In this document: piece after piece, positions 43,720 to 52,614 of the stretch | How positions within the stretch are numbered: position 1 is the first letter of the stretch | Layout of the letters: the number at the start of each line of letters is the position of its first letter | NCBI RefSeq assembly: GCF_900102185.1 | Contig: NZ_LT629690.1 | Coordinates: 1,054,001-1,118,000, forward strand | Direction of reading: 5' to 3' | From: Terriglobus roseus | GTDB lineage: Bacteria > Acidobacteriota > Terriglobia > Terriglobales > Acidobacteriaceae | DNA length: 64,000 nt | Program-made: the position numbers and the translations under genes | The notes under the pieces: model-generated | Seen by the model: only the letters and a program-made list of their open reading frames with translations | The model's database searches: none | What the model was told of the DNA's origin: nothing

Positions 43720-44535
43720 ATGCTCCACAACTTCTACGTGAAGGGCGCTATGCGCTTTCTGATTCCAACAATCTCCATGGCTTTAGCGGGGTGCTCCTCT
43801 AGTAGTGTGCGAGGACTTCCGCCGGTGCAGGCTGCCGGTCCAACAGGTGTTAAAAACGTCCTGTTGGTGCACGGAGCCTGGGCGGATGGCTCGTCATGGA
43901 ATCCCGTCATTACAAATCTCAACGCCGATGGATATAGCGTGACGGCCGTCCAGCTTCCACTCACGTCTCTCGCTGACGACGTTGCGACGGTCCAGCGCGC
44001 TCTTGCACGAGTCACCGGCAAGACGTTGTTGGTGGCACATTCCTATGCAGGTGTCGTCATTACTCAGGCGGGCAACGATCCGAAGGTTGCCGGTCTGGTG
44101 TATGTGGCCGCGTATGCACCTGACAATGGAGAGTCTGTAATGGACCTCAACGGCCAGGTGGCGGCCACGCCGATCATGAATGATTTGATACTCGATGCGA
44201 ATGGTTACCTTACAATCACCGCTGCTGGCATGGCGGCTGACTTCGCGCCAGACCTTCCGCCCGAACAACAGACGACCATTGCCGCCACGCAAGGGCCCGT
44301 TTCCGCCCCGAATGGGTTTGGCGTAAAAGTGTCTCAGGTGGCATGGAAGAGCCTGCCCTCCTGGTATGTTGTGTCGAGCAATGACCACGTCATATCGCCG
44401 ACTCTCGAAATGAATATGGCAAAGCGAATGAACGCGACGACAACGACGCTGGCATCTGGCCATCTCGCGATGTTGAGTCACACTGCAGACGTAACGAAGG
44501 TTGTGGAGACAGCTGCAGCTTCGCTGAGGCCCTAA
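43720..44535 (+). CDS. Alpha/beta hydrolase lipoprotein, tandem copy 2
   Basis: 271 residues from ATG 43720, which has AAGGA with 7 bp spacing; the frame is open further upstream without support. The signal ends in a lipobox-like ALAGC, so unlike copy 1 it is probably lipid-anchored. Same core: GVKNVLLVHGAWADGSSW, LVAHSYAGVVITQAGNDPKVAGLVYVAAYAPD, VSSNDHVISP (Asp) and ASGHLAMLSH (His). The nucleophile elbow is AHSYAG instead of GHSYGG. Separate anchoring suggests the two copies work in different places. Confidence 0.87.
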   Translation: MLHNFYVKGAMRFLIPTISMALAGCSSSSVRGLPPVQAAGPTGVKNVLLVHGAWADGSSWNPVITNLNADGYSVTAVQLPLTSLADDVATVQRALARVTGKTLLVAHSYAGVVITQAGNDPKVAGLVYVAAYAPDNGESVMDLNGQVAATPIMNDLILDANGYLTITAAGMAADFAPDLPPEQQTTIAATQGPVSAPNGFGVKVSQVAWKSLPSWYVVSSNDHVISPTLEMNMAKRMNATTTTLASGHLAMLSHTADVTKVVETAAASLRP

Positions 44536-44710
44536 CGTCACCTAGACAGCAATGAGACATTGACGGGGGCGGATCTTCTGTCGTCCGGGAGTTAAGGAAT
44601 TGGCATCAGCATGTTGGATGGCTGCAAGAACCTGTGCTCGCTCGAACCGATGACCGTCCTTCAGCGAAGGGACTTGGAAGGATTTGAGAGAGCCACCCGC
44701 GTTCTTCGAA

Positions 44711-47626
44711 TTACTTTGCGGCTGCAGCCTTCAGCGTGATCCTGTATAGCGAAGATCGCGCTCCAATGTAAAGCGTGTTGCCGCTGATGGCCAACGAGGA
44801 AGGACGCTCCGGGATCTCCACCGTGCCCAGCAACTTACCCGCGCGGTCATAGACGAAGAGTTGCGCGCCGGCCACGTACACGTTTCCATCTGTGTCTTGC
44901 ACCACGGACGTTCCACTGCGCGTGATGAACGTCATTGCGGTGAGATGTGTCAACGCGTCCAGTGAAACGCGGTACACCTTATCATCTTCTTCGCTGACTG
45001 CAAGTGCGCTCTCGCCAACGCGGAATGCTTTGAGTTGCACTGACTGCTGCACGCCCTTCCAGCTTCCACCAGCAATCACTGCCGTGTTTGTGCTCGGGCC
45101 GTAGAAGTAGCTGCGTGGCTCGTTCTCTGTTGCGCTGACCAGCGCCATGTTGCTGCGGCCAGAGTATACAAATCCCTGATGCGCCACGATGCGCTGGATG
45201 CTGCCTATGTCGTTGTGGAAGCCGACCGGAATTAGCAACTGGACATCTTGCTTCGGGCCGCCGTCGGTCAGTTTTGCTGTTGCTCCGGTCTTCGTGTTCA
45301 CGCTATAGACAGCCTTATCGCGATCGACCGCAAGCAGCGTCTCACCGCTGCCCGGCCACGCAAGCACCATGGGCTCCGGAACGGTCCTGGTCAGTACCTT
45401 TGCGGTCCCGGTGGTCTCATCCAACTGTGCAACAGTCGCAAGCGTTGCATCTGCAAAGTAGAGCGTGCCCTGGCCATCGACGGTAAGACCGGATAGATCG
45501 CGATACCCCGAGATGAGCTTCTTCAACTCGGACGTGAAGATCGGCAAACGCATGGGCTTCAGCGGCGATTGCGGTGCCTTTGCGCGAAGCCGGAAGCTGG
45601 TGAAATCATGCGTCCGAATCCTTGTATCGTAGTCCTCGTCGATCAGACTGTTGTCAAAAGCCAAACGCGTCATGCTGAACACGTGGACATTCGCGAAGCG
45701 GATGTTGTCTGAATCCGTCGCCGTGGTGGCCGCAAGCTTCGGGATGACGTTACGTGAGACACGATAGTTGAACAGGTTCGCGAAGGTGATGTTCTTTGCG
45801 TTAACCAGCTCTACTGCAGTGGCGTCCGCGCCGTTGGGCTTTTCTTCCTCGGTCTGCAGTGCGTAGACCGTCCAGTTCGCGGCGTCATGAAACTGCACTT
45901 CGTTCTGCATATGGTGCTCGCACGAAATCTGGTAGGCAATGGAAGGTGTTTGCGTGTGTTCCACCAGCAGACCGGAGCGAGCTGTCGTGTCCGCCGTCCA
46001 TACATCACGGAATAGTCCACCTCCTCCATCGCGCACCCATAAGCTGGGGTATTGCGAGGCCCGCATATCTGGCCGCTGCGCAATGGGCACAGTTGAACGC
46101 ACGAGCTTTGGAGCGATGACCGGACGTGCTCGTAGACCGGCAGGGAAGTTGACGTCATGCATGAGTGAGCGAGGTCCGCTCCGCCACACCACACCTGCGG
46201 CACGCGGCGCAATGTCTCCGGTGAATACACCAAGACCGCTGACGATCTCGTGCCCGTTCTGTGCAGTCTCCAGTAAAGGCACCGCCGCCTCAGCGCCTAT
46301 GAAATTGGCATCGTTATCCTGCACCATCAGCACGGCCGTTGCGGGATTCAGTCCCACTAGGACAGTGTCAGGTTTGGTATGCAGTGTGCCTCTTAGCCGA
46401 TACATCCCGGTTGGAAAATACAAGACGCGATGTGAATCGATGGCGTGCTGCAGTGCTGCGGTATCGTCTGTGCCACCATCTCCCGTTGCACCAAGCGTGC
46501 GTACGTTTGTCCATTCGCTTACTGGCGGCATGATTGGAATGTCACTCAGTGGAAGACGTGGCGCGGACGTCAGACGCTTCTTGCCAGACACGGTCAACGC
46601 TAGTGCGCCTTCGCGTCCGTCTCCCAGAATCTGCTGACCGGCAGTCATGTTCGCGACGATGTAGTATCGATCCCCGCTGGGCGGCAAAGTGGCGGACTTC
46701 AAGGCTCCAACCGGGTCGGCGACCAACGTTGCTACGTGGTCGCACAGGATGTTATCGAGTGTGACCTGATTGTGCTGGCTTGTTGTGTCACCCAGGACGA
46801 AGGCGGTCCCGCTAATGTTCTTCAGCAACAGGTCCTTCGCATACAATTGCTCCGGCATGTTCTGCGGTGTCTCGATAGCGATGGGCGCGTCGCTGATCTC
46901 ATCGCGCACCAACGTCATTCCCACTTCCTGCGTATGGATGGCTGCGCGCCGCTGTCCGTGGATGCGCGAGTCCATCAGCAGGAACTGCCAGGCTGGAGCG
47001 GTGCGGACACTCACAATGCCATACTCGCCGCCATCAATGTCCAGGTTTTCAGCCTGATTGCCGACGTCCTCCAATGCCGCGCGACCTTCACCTACGCTGA
47101 AGTGCATGTGATCCAGGAACGAGTGCTGCGCGACATGAAACCGCACTGCAATTGCTGCGGGATTGCCGCCACCAATCTCGAAGTCAATGTTGCTTAGTCC
47201 GCTGTAGAACGTGAATTCGTTCGCGTCCATGATGGCCGCACCCGCGGCGGGTTTGTTTGCAGCGAACTGCAGCATGTATCGGCCGGTACCGAGGAAGCCG
47301 TGGCCGCTTTGGAATCCAGGCGTATTCGGTGCCAGCACCATGACCGGCCGCCGTGCTCCGTATCCGAAGATACGAACGCCGGACCATAGGTAGACCGTCT
47401 TCGTTATGCGATAACGCCCTTGTGGCAGGAAGACGATGCCGCTGCCTGTGGTATCTGCAACCTTGTCGATGGCTGCCTGCAACGCCGCTGTGTCATCGGC
47501 AACACCGTCGCCATGCAGTTCACTCGCTGTCACGGCCAGGGCATCATCTGGCTTTGTAAGGTAAACGGATTGTGCCTGGGACCTTGCAGTGACGATCGAC
47601 AGAAGAAGCAAAAGCAAAACACACAT
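44711..47626 (-). CDS. Large secreted double pectate-lyase-like (beta-helix) protein with C-terminal propeller-like part
   Basis: 971 residues. Signal peptide MCVLLLLLLSIVTARSQAQS. The first right-handed beta-helix starts at about residue 28 (GDGVADDTAALQAAID; IVFLPQGRYRITKTVYLWSG). A second begins near residue 374 (VRTLGATGDGGTDDTAALQH; VLYFPTGMYRLRGTLH). Both repeat the Pectate_lyase_3 opening GDGxxDDTAALQxAID. From about residue 710 to the end, repeats such as GLTVDGQGTLYFADA, VVQDTDGNVYVAGAQLFV and SSLAISGNTLYIGA indicate an NHL-like beta-propeller. Probably polysaccharide-active; no catalytic residue assigned. Confidence 0.82.
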   Translation of the reverse strand: MCVLLLLLLSIVTARSQAQSVYLTKPDDALAVTASELHGDGVADDTAALQAAIDKVADTTGSGIVFLPQGRYRITKTVYLWSGVRIFGYGARRPVMVLAPNTPGFQSGHGFLGTGRYMLQFAANKPAAGAAIMDANEFTFYSGLSNIDFEIGGGNPAAIAVRFHVAQHSFLDHMHFSVGEGRAALEDVGNQAENLDIDGGEYGIVSVRTAPAWQFLLMDSRIHGQRRAAIHTQEVGMTLVRDEISDAPIAIETPQNMPEQLYAKDLLLKNISGTAFVLGDTTSQHNQVTLDNILCDHVATLVADPVGALKSATLPPSGDRYYIVANMTAGQQILGDGREGALALTVSGKKRLTSAPRLPLSDIPIMPPVSEWTNVRTLGATGDGGTDDTAALQHAIDSHRVLYFPTGMYRLRGTLHTKPDTVLVGLNPATAVLMVQDNDANFIGAEAAVPLLETAQNGHEIVSGLGVFTGDIAPRAAGVVWRSGPRSLMHDVNFPAGLRARPVIAPKLVRSTVPIAQRPDMRASQYPSLWVRDGGGGLFRDVWTADTTARSGLLVEHTQTPSIAYQISCEHHMQNEVQFHDAANWTVYALQTEEEKPNGADATAVELVNAKNITFANLFNYRVSRNVIPKLAATTATDSDNIRFANVHVFSMTRLAFDNSLIDEDYDTRIRTHDFTSFRLRAKAPQSPLKPMRLPIFTSELKKLISGYRDLSGLTVDGQGTLYFADATLATVAQLDETTGTAKVLTRTVPEPMVLAWPGSGETLLAVDRDKAVYSVNTKTGATAKLTDGGPKQDVQLLIPVGFHNDIGSIQRIVAHQGFVYSGRSNMALVSATENEPRSYFYGPSTNTAVIAGGSWKGVQQSVQLKAFRVGESALAVSEEDDKVYRVSLDALTHLTAMTFITRSGTSVVQDTDGNVYVAGAQLFVYDRAGKLLGTVEIPERPSSLAISGNTLYIGARSSLYRITLKAAAAK

Positions 47627-47829
47627 GCACGCCCTCAGAACCTAAAGTCCGCAACAGCATACGGGCGCGATGATAGAGGGGTAAAGGTTTGATTGTGGGG
47701 CCGAAATAAATACGCTGTTACACCAGAGCGGATGTCAACGATGACTTTTGGGCGATAATGGGCGCACCAAAGAAACATGATGACGAAAAGGCCTGCCACG
47801 TATCTCGGAGCGGCCGTGGCTCAGACGCT

Positions 47830-48020
47830 TGGCCATGGGAAGCCGGATTTCTTGTCGGGAAGAGTTTCCTGAATTACCGCAAGCGCGGTGGCACCCGTTC
47901 GACGCCGTTGCCCGATTTCTATATCGGAGCGCACGCGGCAATCGCCAATCTTGCTCTCCTGACGCGCGATATCAAACCTATTTCCCAACGCTTGAGCTCC
48001 TTGCGCCGTCAGCGAAATAA
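47830..48020 (+). pseudogene. vapC: Frameshifted C-terminal remnant of a VapC-type PIN-domain toxin
   Basis: One frame reads WPWEAGFLVGKSFLNYRKRG then LPDFYIGAHAAIANLALLTRD, the classic C-terminal half of VapC ribonuclease toxins. After LTRD (47970) it loses homology, but the next frame continues as ARYQTYFPTLELLAPSAK and a stop at 48018. So the gene is broken by a frameshift around 47962-47972. The N-terminal half of the toxin and any VapB antitoxin are missing. Not functional as written. Confidence 0.7.
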
Positions 48021-48056
48021 AGGGGCGTCCGCTGATCTCAATTGCAGCATAGGCAG

Positions 48057-48551
48057 CTAGTTTCGAGATCGTCGCGTTGGGCATGACTTCGGCGTCTTAT
48101 TCCCATTCACCACAACCCAGCCATTATCCGCGGTAGGGTGTGTGGAACAGTGCACGTCGTGGATACCGGCAACCCAGAGTCCGCCGGTGGTATAGCCCTC
48201 CCCATAGGCGAACACCGAGTCCCCAGGCTTTGCAGATACAACGCCGTCAAGACTGTCGTTAATGGCAATCTGAATCTTTGCCGCCTGTCCATCGGGGAGC
48301 TTCACATTCACGGTGATGATGTGGTGAGAACCATGTTTGCCACCACTGTTCACACGAGTGCCCGCAGAGATGCCGCACGCCATGACGTTCTCAACGTAGC
48401 CCTTCGGATGTTCCTGAATCATGGTCTGCAGCTTTGCATTGACCTGAGGAGAACAGGTTGACGGCACGGGGACATCGCGCCCTTGGGCATGCATCAGGAC
48501 GGGGCATAGGGCCGTTACGACCACCACTGCTGAAAATAGCTGGACACGCAT
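48057..48551 (-). CDS. Small secreted protein, DUF3465-like
   Basis: 164 residues from ATG 48551, which has AGAGGAG 9 bp upstream; the frame is open 41 codons further without support. Signal peptide ending MHAQ. The mature part GSHHIITVNVKLPDGQAAKIQI, then GDSVFAYGEGYTTGGLWVAGIHDVHC and DNGWVVVNGNK, resembles DUF3465 (a small OB-like domain with a conserved HH and GGW-type end). Four cysteines suggest disulfides. Function unknown. Confidence 0.65.
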   Translation of the reverse strand: MRVQLFSAVVVVTALCPVLMHAQGRDVPVPSTCSPQVNAKLQTMIQEHPKGYVENVMACGISAGTRVNSGGKHGSHHIITVNVKLPDGQAAKIQIAINDSLDGVVSAKPGDSVFAYGEGYTTGGLWVAGIHDVHCSTHPTADNGWVVVNGNKTPKSCPTRRSRN

Positions 48552-48796
48552 ACTGCAATTCTCCTCTTTTGGATATGAGAGCCTCATGCAAAAGTCGATT
48601 GCGGCGGAGCCGTCGTAGTCCGTTGCGCAAAGCCAGTTGCCAATACAAGGACAAATGCGGAACCGATGCCCCATGACTCACCGCGCCGCAAGACCCTTCG
48701 TTCGCATGCGGTCGATCATAGCGTGTTCCGATCTGGTGAGAACCTCTGGCCGTCCCAGCATCAGCCACTCCTAGAGCTTTCCCTTGATCTTGATGG

Positions 48797-50563
48797 TTAT
48801 GGCAGTCCGACTCGATGTACCAAGTCGGCGAATCGGGGATCGCTACGGATTGGATCGAAATATGGATGACTTTTTAGGAACTGGAGGATATTCGATTTCT
48901 CTCTGTAAGCCTGCTCAAGCCAGTAGAACGCCTGTTCTTTGTCGTCAAGGCCCAAGTAAGCATTCACAAACGCACCCGAAGGAACGTAGCCCACAGTCTT
49001 GCGTTGGTTCAATTGTGCGAGGAGCCGGAGCGCATCGCTACGCCGACCTGCATGGGCATACGCTCGGATGAGAACGCCTGTCGCTGCAGGACTTCCCGAG
49101 AGGGATACTGCCTTCTCCAAGAAGGGGATCGCATCCGCCGGCTGATTGTTGGCGATCAGTGAGAACCCAAGGCCCGTAAGATCACTCACACTGTTAGGTT
49201 GTGTGGCCAATGCGCTACTTTCCTCGCGAATGGCTTCATCGTAATGGCGAGCCTGAAATAGGATCCAGGCCACGCTGCCGCCTGAGACACCGACGGGGTC
49301 TAGCGCCCGGGCGTGTTGAATCGCCGTTACGGCTTCGTCAGCACGTCCCTGACACACCAGCCATAGAGCGAACCATTGATAAGCTTCTGCGTTGTTCGGA
49401 TTCAGTGCGAGCGCGCGCTTATATTCCGCTTGCGCTTCCGCCCAGTGCCATTCCTCCTGTAGAACGTTTGCCAGCATGACGTGGGCTTCTACTAGACCGG
49501 GATCAATTGCCAGGGCTTGTCTCGCGAAGTCAGCGACTTTGGGCCGTGTCTCTTCCGGAGAAACTCCTGCAGAGACCGTTCCGAGCATCGTGTAGGCCTC
49601 TGCCAACCCCAGGTAGGCTGGTGCGAATGCCGCATCTCTGTGGAGAGCGTCTTCGAAAAGAGGAATGCTCTGCTCAAGCTGAGCCCTATTGCCCTGCGCT
49701 AAAACAAACCGGCCTTTCAGATAGCTCTCGTAGACTTCAGGCGCAACAGGTTTCACGGAAGTAAGTCGCTGGCGTTCCTCTCCGGTTAGTGTCACTTGTA
49801 CCTTTTCGGCGATGGACTGCGCTAATTCGCTCTCTAAGGTGAGTGCGTCGCTCATTTGACGGTCATAGGTTTCAGACCAGAAGTGCGTGTCTGTCGAGGC
49901 TCGGATCAGTTGTGCAGTCACGCGTATGCGGTCGCCTTCTCTGATCACAGAGCCTTCGACCACTGAGTCGACGCCGAGCATCCTCGCAATTTCGGGAACG
50001 GACATTTGTGGGGTCTTGAAACGCATTACGGATGTGTGCGAGACCACACGCAGCCCGCGGATACCCGCTAGGCGCCCGATGAGAGCTTCGGTCATTCCGT
50101 CGGCAAGATACTCCTGTCCTGGATCGCCAGACAGGTTTCGCAGTGGGAGCACAGCCAGCGAAGGAATTCTGGTCTCACCAATTTCTGTTGTCGGATGCCG
50201 AAGCATGAGCCACGCAGCAATCGACAGGCAAATACCGAAGACCACAGCGAGAGCAAACCAAAGGCGAGTTCCTGGCTTAACCCTGTGTTGACTCGTGGGG
50301 ATGGCTGGGCCCGATTCTTCCGCGGGCGCGGCTTCGGGCTCATCAAGGCCAGCCTTTCTGCTCTGGATCCAGCAATCCAACTCTGCCGGCACGGCATAGA
50401 CAGAGCCTCGCTTTTCGTGGAGATGCCGATGGACGGGCATCGCCTCCCGCTTCTCCCAGCGCTGAACTGTCGTGACGTCCCGTTCTAGATATGCCGCGAT
50501 CTCTTTCCAGGAATCAAGCCGGTCTTCGATCGCTTTTCCAGCAGACGGTGTGTCGGGAGCCAT
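48797..50563 (-). CDS. Transmembrane HTH-TolB-like-TPR regulator
   Basis: 588 residues from ATG 50563 (GGAG, 6 bp spacing); the frame is open 70 codons further upstream. A cytoplasmic helix-turn-helix head (residues 14-65: LDSWKEIAAYLERDVTTVQRWEKREAMPVHRH) is followed by one membrane helix (100-121) and a FlgO/TolB-like domain (PSLAVLPLRNLSGDPGQEYLADGMTEALIGRL). About eight TPR repeats then run to the C-terminus (AFAPAYLGLAEAYTML; NNAEAYQWFALWLVCQGRAD). This CadC-like layout is frequent in Acidobacteria. Divergent from the PASTA-tailed gene by 263 bp, a plausible target. Confidence 0.85.
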   Translation of the reverse strand: MAPDTPSAGKAIEDRLDSWKEIAAYLERDVTTVQRWEKREAMPVHRHLHEKRGSVYAVPAELDCWIQSRKAGLDEPEAAPAEESGPAIPTSQHRVKPGTRLWFALAVVFGICLSIAAWLMLRHPTTEIGETRIPSLAVLPLRNLSGDPGQEYLADGMTEALIGRLAGIRGLRVVSHTSVMRFKTPQMSVPEIARMLGVDSVVEGSVIREGDRIRVTAQLIRASTDTHFWSETYDRQMSDALTLESELAQSIAEKVQVTLTGEERQRLTSVKPVAPEVYESYLKGRFVLAQGNRAQLEQSIPLFEDALHRDAAFAPAYLGLAEAYTMLGTVSAGVSPEETRPKVADFARQALAIDPGLVEAHVMLANVLQEEWHWAEAQAEYKRALALNPNNAEAYQWFALWLVCQGRADEAVTAIQHARALDPVGVSGGSVAWILFQARHYDEAIREESSALATQPNSVSDLTGLGFSLIANNQPADAIPFLEKAVSLSGSPAATGVLIRAYAHAGRRSDALRLLAQLNQRKTVGYVPSGAFVNAYLGLDDKEQAFYWLEQAYREKSNILQFLKSHPYFDPIRSDPRFADLVHRVGLP

Positions 50564-50826
50564 CACGATCTCCAGAGGTCCGCAGGTCTGGCGGACGGGG
50601 AATTCGATTGTACCGCCGCCCTCAGAACGCACAGCAAAAGACGGCATTTGACTGTAACTCGATGAAATATACCGATTCAGCCTCTTACTGCTTGAGGTCG
50701 TCCGCCGGGGTGGTCCATCGTGTCTTCGGACGCCCCGTAGTTCCTGGAAGACGGGTCCGTCAGAGAACAACATTCCAGCACCACCGGCCCTGGTACTTCA
50801 TTTCAGGGCAGCGAGAGAGGCACACG

Positions 50827-51558
50827 ATGGGAACGTTCAATCTCACAGTCGATTCGATAGGCATCACCCAGACCCGCTCGAAACACGAGGACACGAACTA
50901 CCTGGGCCTGTTGCTGAGGCTGGGAAGCCTGGATCCGATGTTTACGATTCAGCCCCTCAACGATATGAATAACGGCAATCATGTCGTTGATGTTTCAATT
51001 CCCGGGTTTGACTTCGGTCAGGACGACATTCTTGCTTTCAATTACTTGGTAGTGAATGCCGGCTCTACAAGCCCCGACCAGGCGAGGGCGGTATTGAAGG
51101 CTGCTCAGGCTGCGTGGTTGTCGGGCACTGGACCTGTTCCTCCTCCCCCTGCTCCTCACCTGGCGTCAGCCAACGGGATCGATACGGATTATCTCGTCGC
51201 GCAGTTGGCGGGTATTCTCCGATCTTCCTGCGACGGCATTGTTGCGGCGGAACAAAACCAGCTCGTCTTTAGTCAGTTGCCCATTTCTCATCTGACGTCA
51301 CATCCCGGAACGCACTCTCCGTCCGGCTGCGGAAACAATTCCCAATACACAGTTCAGTGGCACATTGCTCCCGCCCAGGTGATGCCTCCATTGCAGACCA
51401 AGCAGGACGCGGACAACTTGAAGAACGCCGGCTTCAACGTACACGAGGCAGGAACCGGCCTGTACGTGCAAAACCAAAATCCCCAAGCCGGTGTCTGGAT
51501 TGACTCCACAACCAATATCTCGGTCGCTCTCGGCACAAAGAAGCCAATAGCGAACTGA
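50827..51558 (+). CDS. Unrecognised protein with C-terminal PASTA-like domain
   Basis: 243 residues from ATG 50827 (GAGAGG upstream); the longer open frame overlaps the divergent regulator and is not convincing. The N-terminal 85 residues look all-beta (GTFNLTVDSIGITQTRS; VVDVSIPGFDFGQDDILAFNY). A proline linker follows (VPPPPAPHL, about 104-112), then a middle region with an S/C-rich stretch. Residues 185-237 match a PASTA repeat: LQTKQDADNLKNAGFNVHEA, QNQNPQAGVWI, then TNISVALG. No signal peptide or membrane helix seen. PASTA domains bind muropeptides in kinases and PBPs; the role here is unknown. Confidence 0.7.
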   Translation: MGTFNLTVDSIGITQTRSKHEDTNYLGLLLRLGSLDPMFTIQPLNDMNNGNHVVDVSIPGFDFGQDDILAFNYLVVNAGSTSPDQARAVLKAAQAAWLSGTGPVPPPPAPHLASANGIDTDYLVAQLAGILRSSCDGIVAAEQNQLVFSQLPISHLTSHPGTHSPSGCGNNSQYTVQWHIAPAQVMPPLQTKQDADNLKNAGFNVHEAGTGLYVQNQNPQAGVWIDSTTNISVALGTKKPIAN

Positions 51559-51606
51559 CGCGCATGTGTCATCGGTCACGAACAACTTCAAGATTGGAGA
51601 TCTTTC

Positions 51607-52233
51607 ATGAAAAGCAAAGTTCTTGCTGTAGCAGTACGCGTGCTCTCCGTCCTCTTATTGGCTTCGACCGCACATCTCCGTGCCCAGGATCACCAACCAC
51701 TACACTTGAGCGGCCTCATCAACGACTACACACCGCTGAGTGCTACCGTCAAAGGCAGCCCATGGGAAATGCACGGACAATGGTCAATGGACATTTACCC
51801 AGAGCGGGGTACCGCAGATTTCTCTGCGGATATGACAATGTCCGGCTATGGAACAATATCGACGGGCGCAGTCGACCCGACCCAACCCCTGGTGAACCCT
51901 CATACACATCACATCAGGTTGCAGAATGTCAGGATCTCCTCGGACATAAGTAATTGCCCGGTATACCTTCCGCCCGCTACCAAGATGGGCTTTCAATTGA
52001 ACGACGTGGTCAAACTCTTGACCGGAAATGGAAGCATCGCTCCCTTCGAAACGGACCCGCCTTCGTCGACACTGCAGGTTTGCATCAGTGGAGGGGATGA
52101 CGTCCGATACTCGCTTCCGAATTCGAATATCACTCTTGTCTTCGGAGGTCCGGCAACGACACATTTTGGATCGCAGGCCATCCATGGCGTCGTGCGTCCT
52201 GCCAGCGAAGAGGACGGTAAGGGACATCGGTAG
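51607..52233 (+). CDS. Secreted hypothetical protein
   Basis: 208 residues. Signal peptide MKSKVLAVAVRVLSVLLLAS ending HLRAQ. The mature part begins with a short stretch that recurs in secreted acidobacterial proteins (LHLSGLINDYTPLS; WEMHGQWSMDIY; GTADFSADMTMSGYG) and is beta-rich, with histidines in NPHTHHIRL and two Cys. GGAG 6 bp before ATG. 48 bp after the PASTA-tailed gene, so probably the same transcript. Function unknown. Confidence 0.75.
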   Translation: MKSKVLAVAVRVLSVLLLASTAHLRAQDHQPLHLSGLINDYTPLSATVKGSPWEMHGQWSMDIYPERGTADFSADMTMSGYGTISTGAVDPTQPLVNPHTHHIRLQNVRISSDISNCPVYLPPATKMGFQLNDVVKLLTGNGSIAPFETDPPSSTLQVCISGGDDVRYSLPNSNITLVFGGPATTHFGSQAIHGVVRPASEEDGKGHR

Positions 52234-52248
52234 TAAGCATGTACACAA

Positions 52249-52278
52249 ATGCCTTCCGGATTACTGTCCGGAGGGCAT
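52249..52278 (+). terminator. Hairpin, probable terminator
   Basis: 12-bp stem ATGCCTTCCGGA / TCCGGAGGGCAT (one G-T pair), loop TTACTG, weak T-rich tail. It lies 15 bp after the secreted protein stop. Confidence 0.65.
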
Positions 52279-52614
52279 CGTGTTTGTTCGTCAAACTAGA
52301 GATGCGAGCTCGATCGATCCGGGAAGAAACATTCGTGACCGGGCACATGTTGCAAGCTTTCGAACGACGCCTGATGCGGGCCGTTTGTCTCACATGAAAT
52401 GCAACTCGTAACTGCGACGTATCAAAGCATTTTGTTTCGCCATATCAACGAAAAAATCTTGCCAACTATAAATACTGTGTTCCGGTGGATGGATTTCCAT
52501 GCGTTAGGGCTCCCAATCGATATTGGAGAGTCGGGCGTGAGCGGAGGAAAAGATAGCACTCCTATGGCAATGCCTTCCTACCGAGGGAATTCAATTCTAG
52601 AGCTATGATTGGTC
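52279..52614. other. 336-bp intergenic region
   Basis: No convincing gene. A 69-codon frame (52399-52608) ends just before the amidohydrolase but has no recognisable features. The stretch around 52440-52490 is AT-rich (CAACGAAAAAATC; AACTATAAATACTG) and is the likeliest promoter area for the amidohydrolase. Confidence 0.4.

Noticed and set aside
47821-48084. 87-codon minus-strand frame over the vapC remnant
   Set aside because: Antisense of recognisable VapC sequence and overlaps the end of the DUF3465-like gene.
50491-50826. N-terminal extension of the PASTA-tailed protein frame
   Set aside because: Overlaps the head of the divergent regulator; Arg-rich composition; ATG 50827 has a ribosome site.
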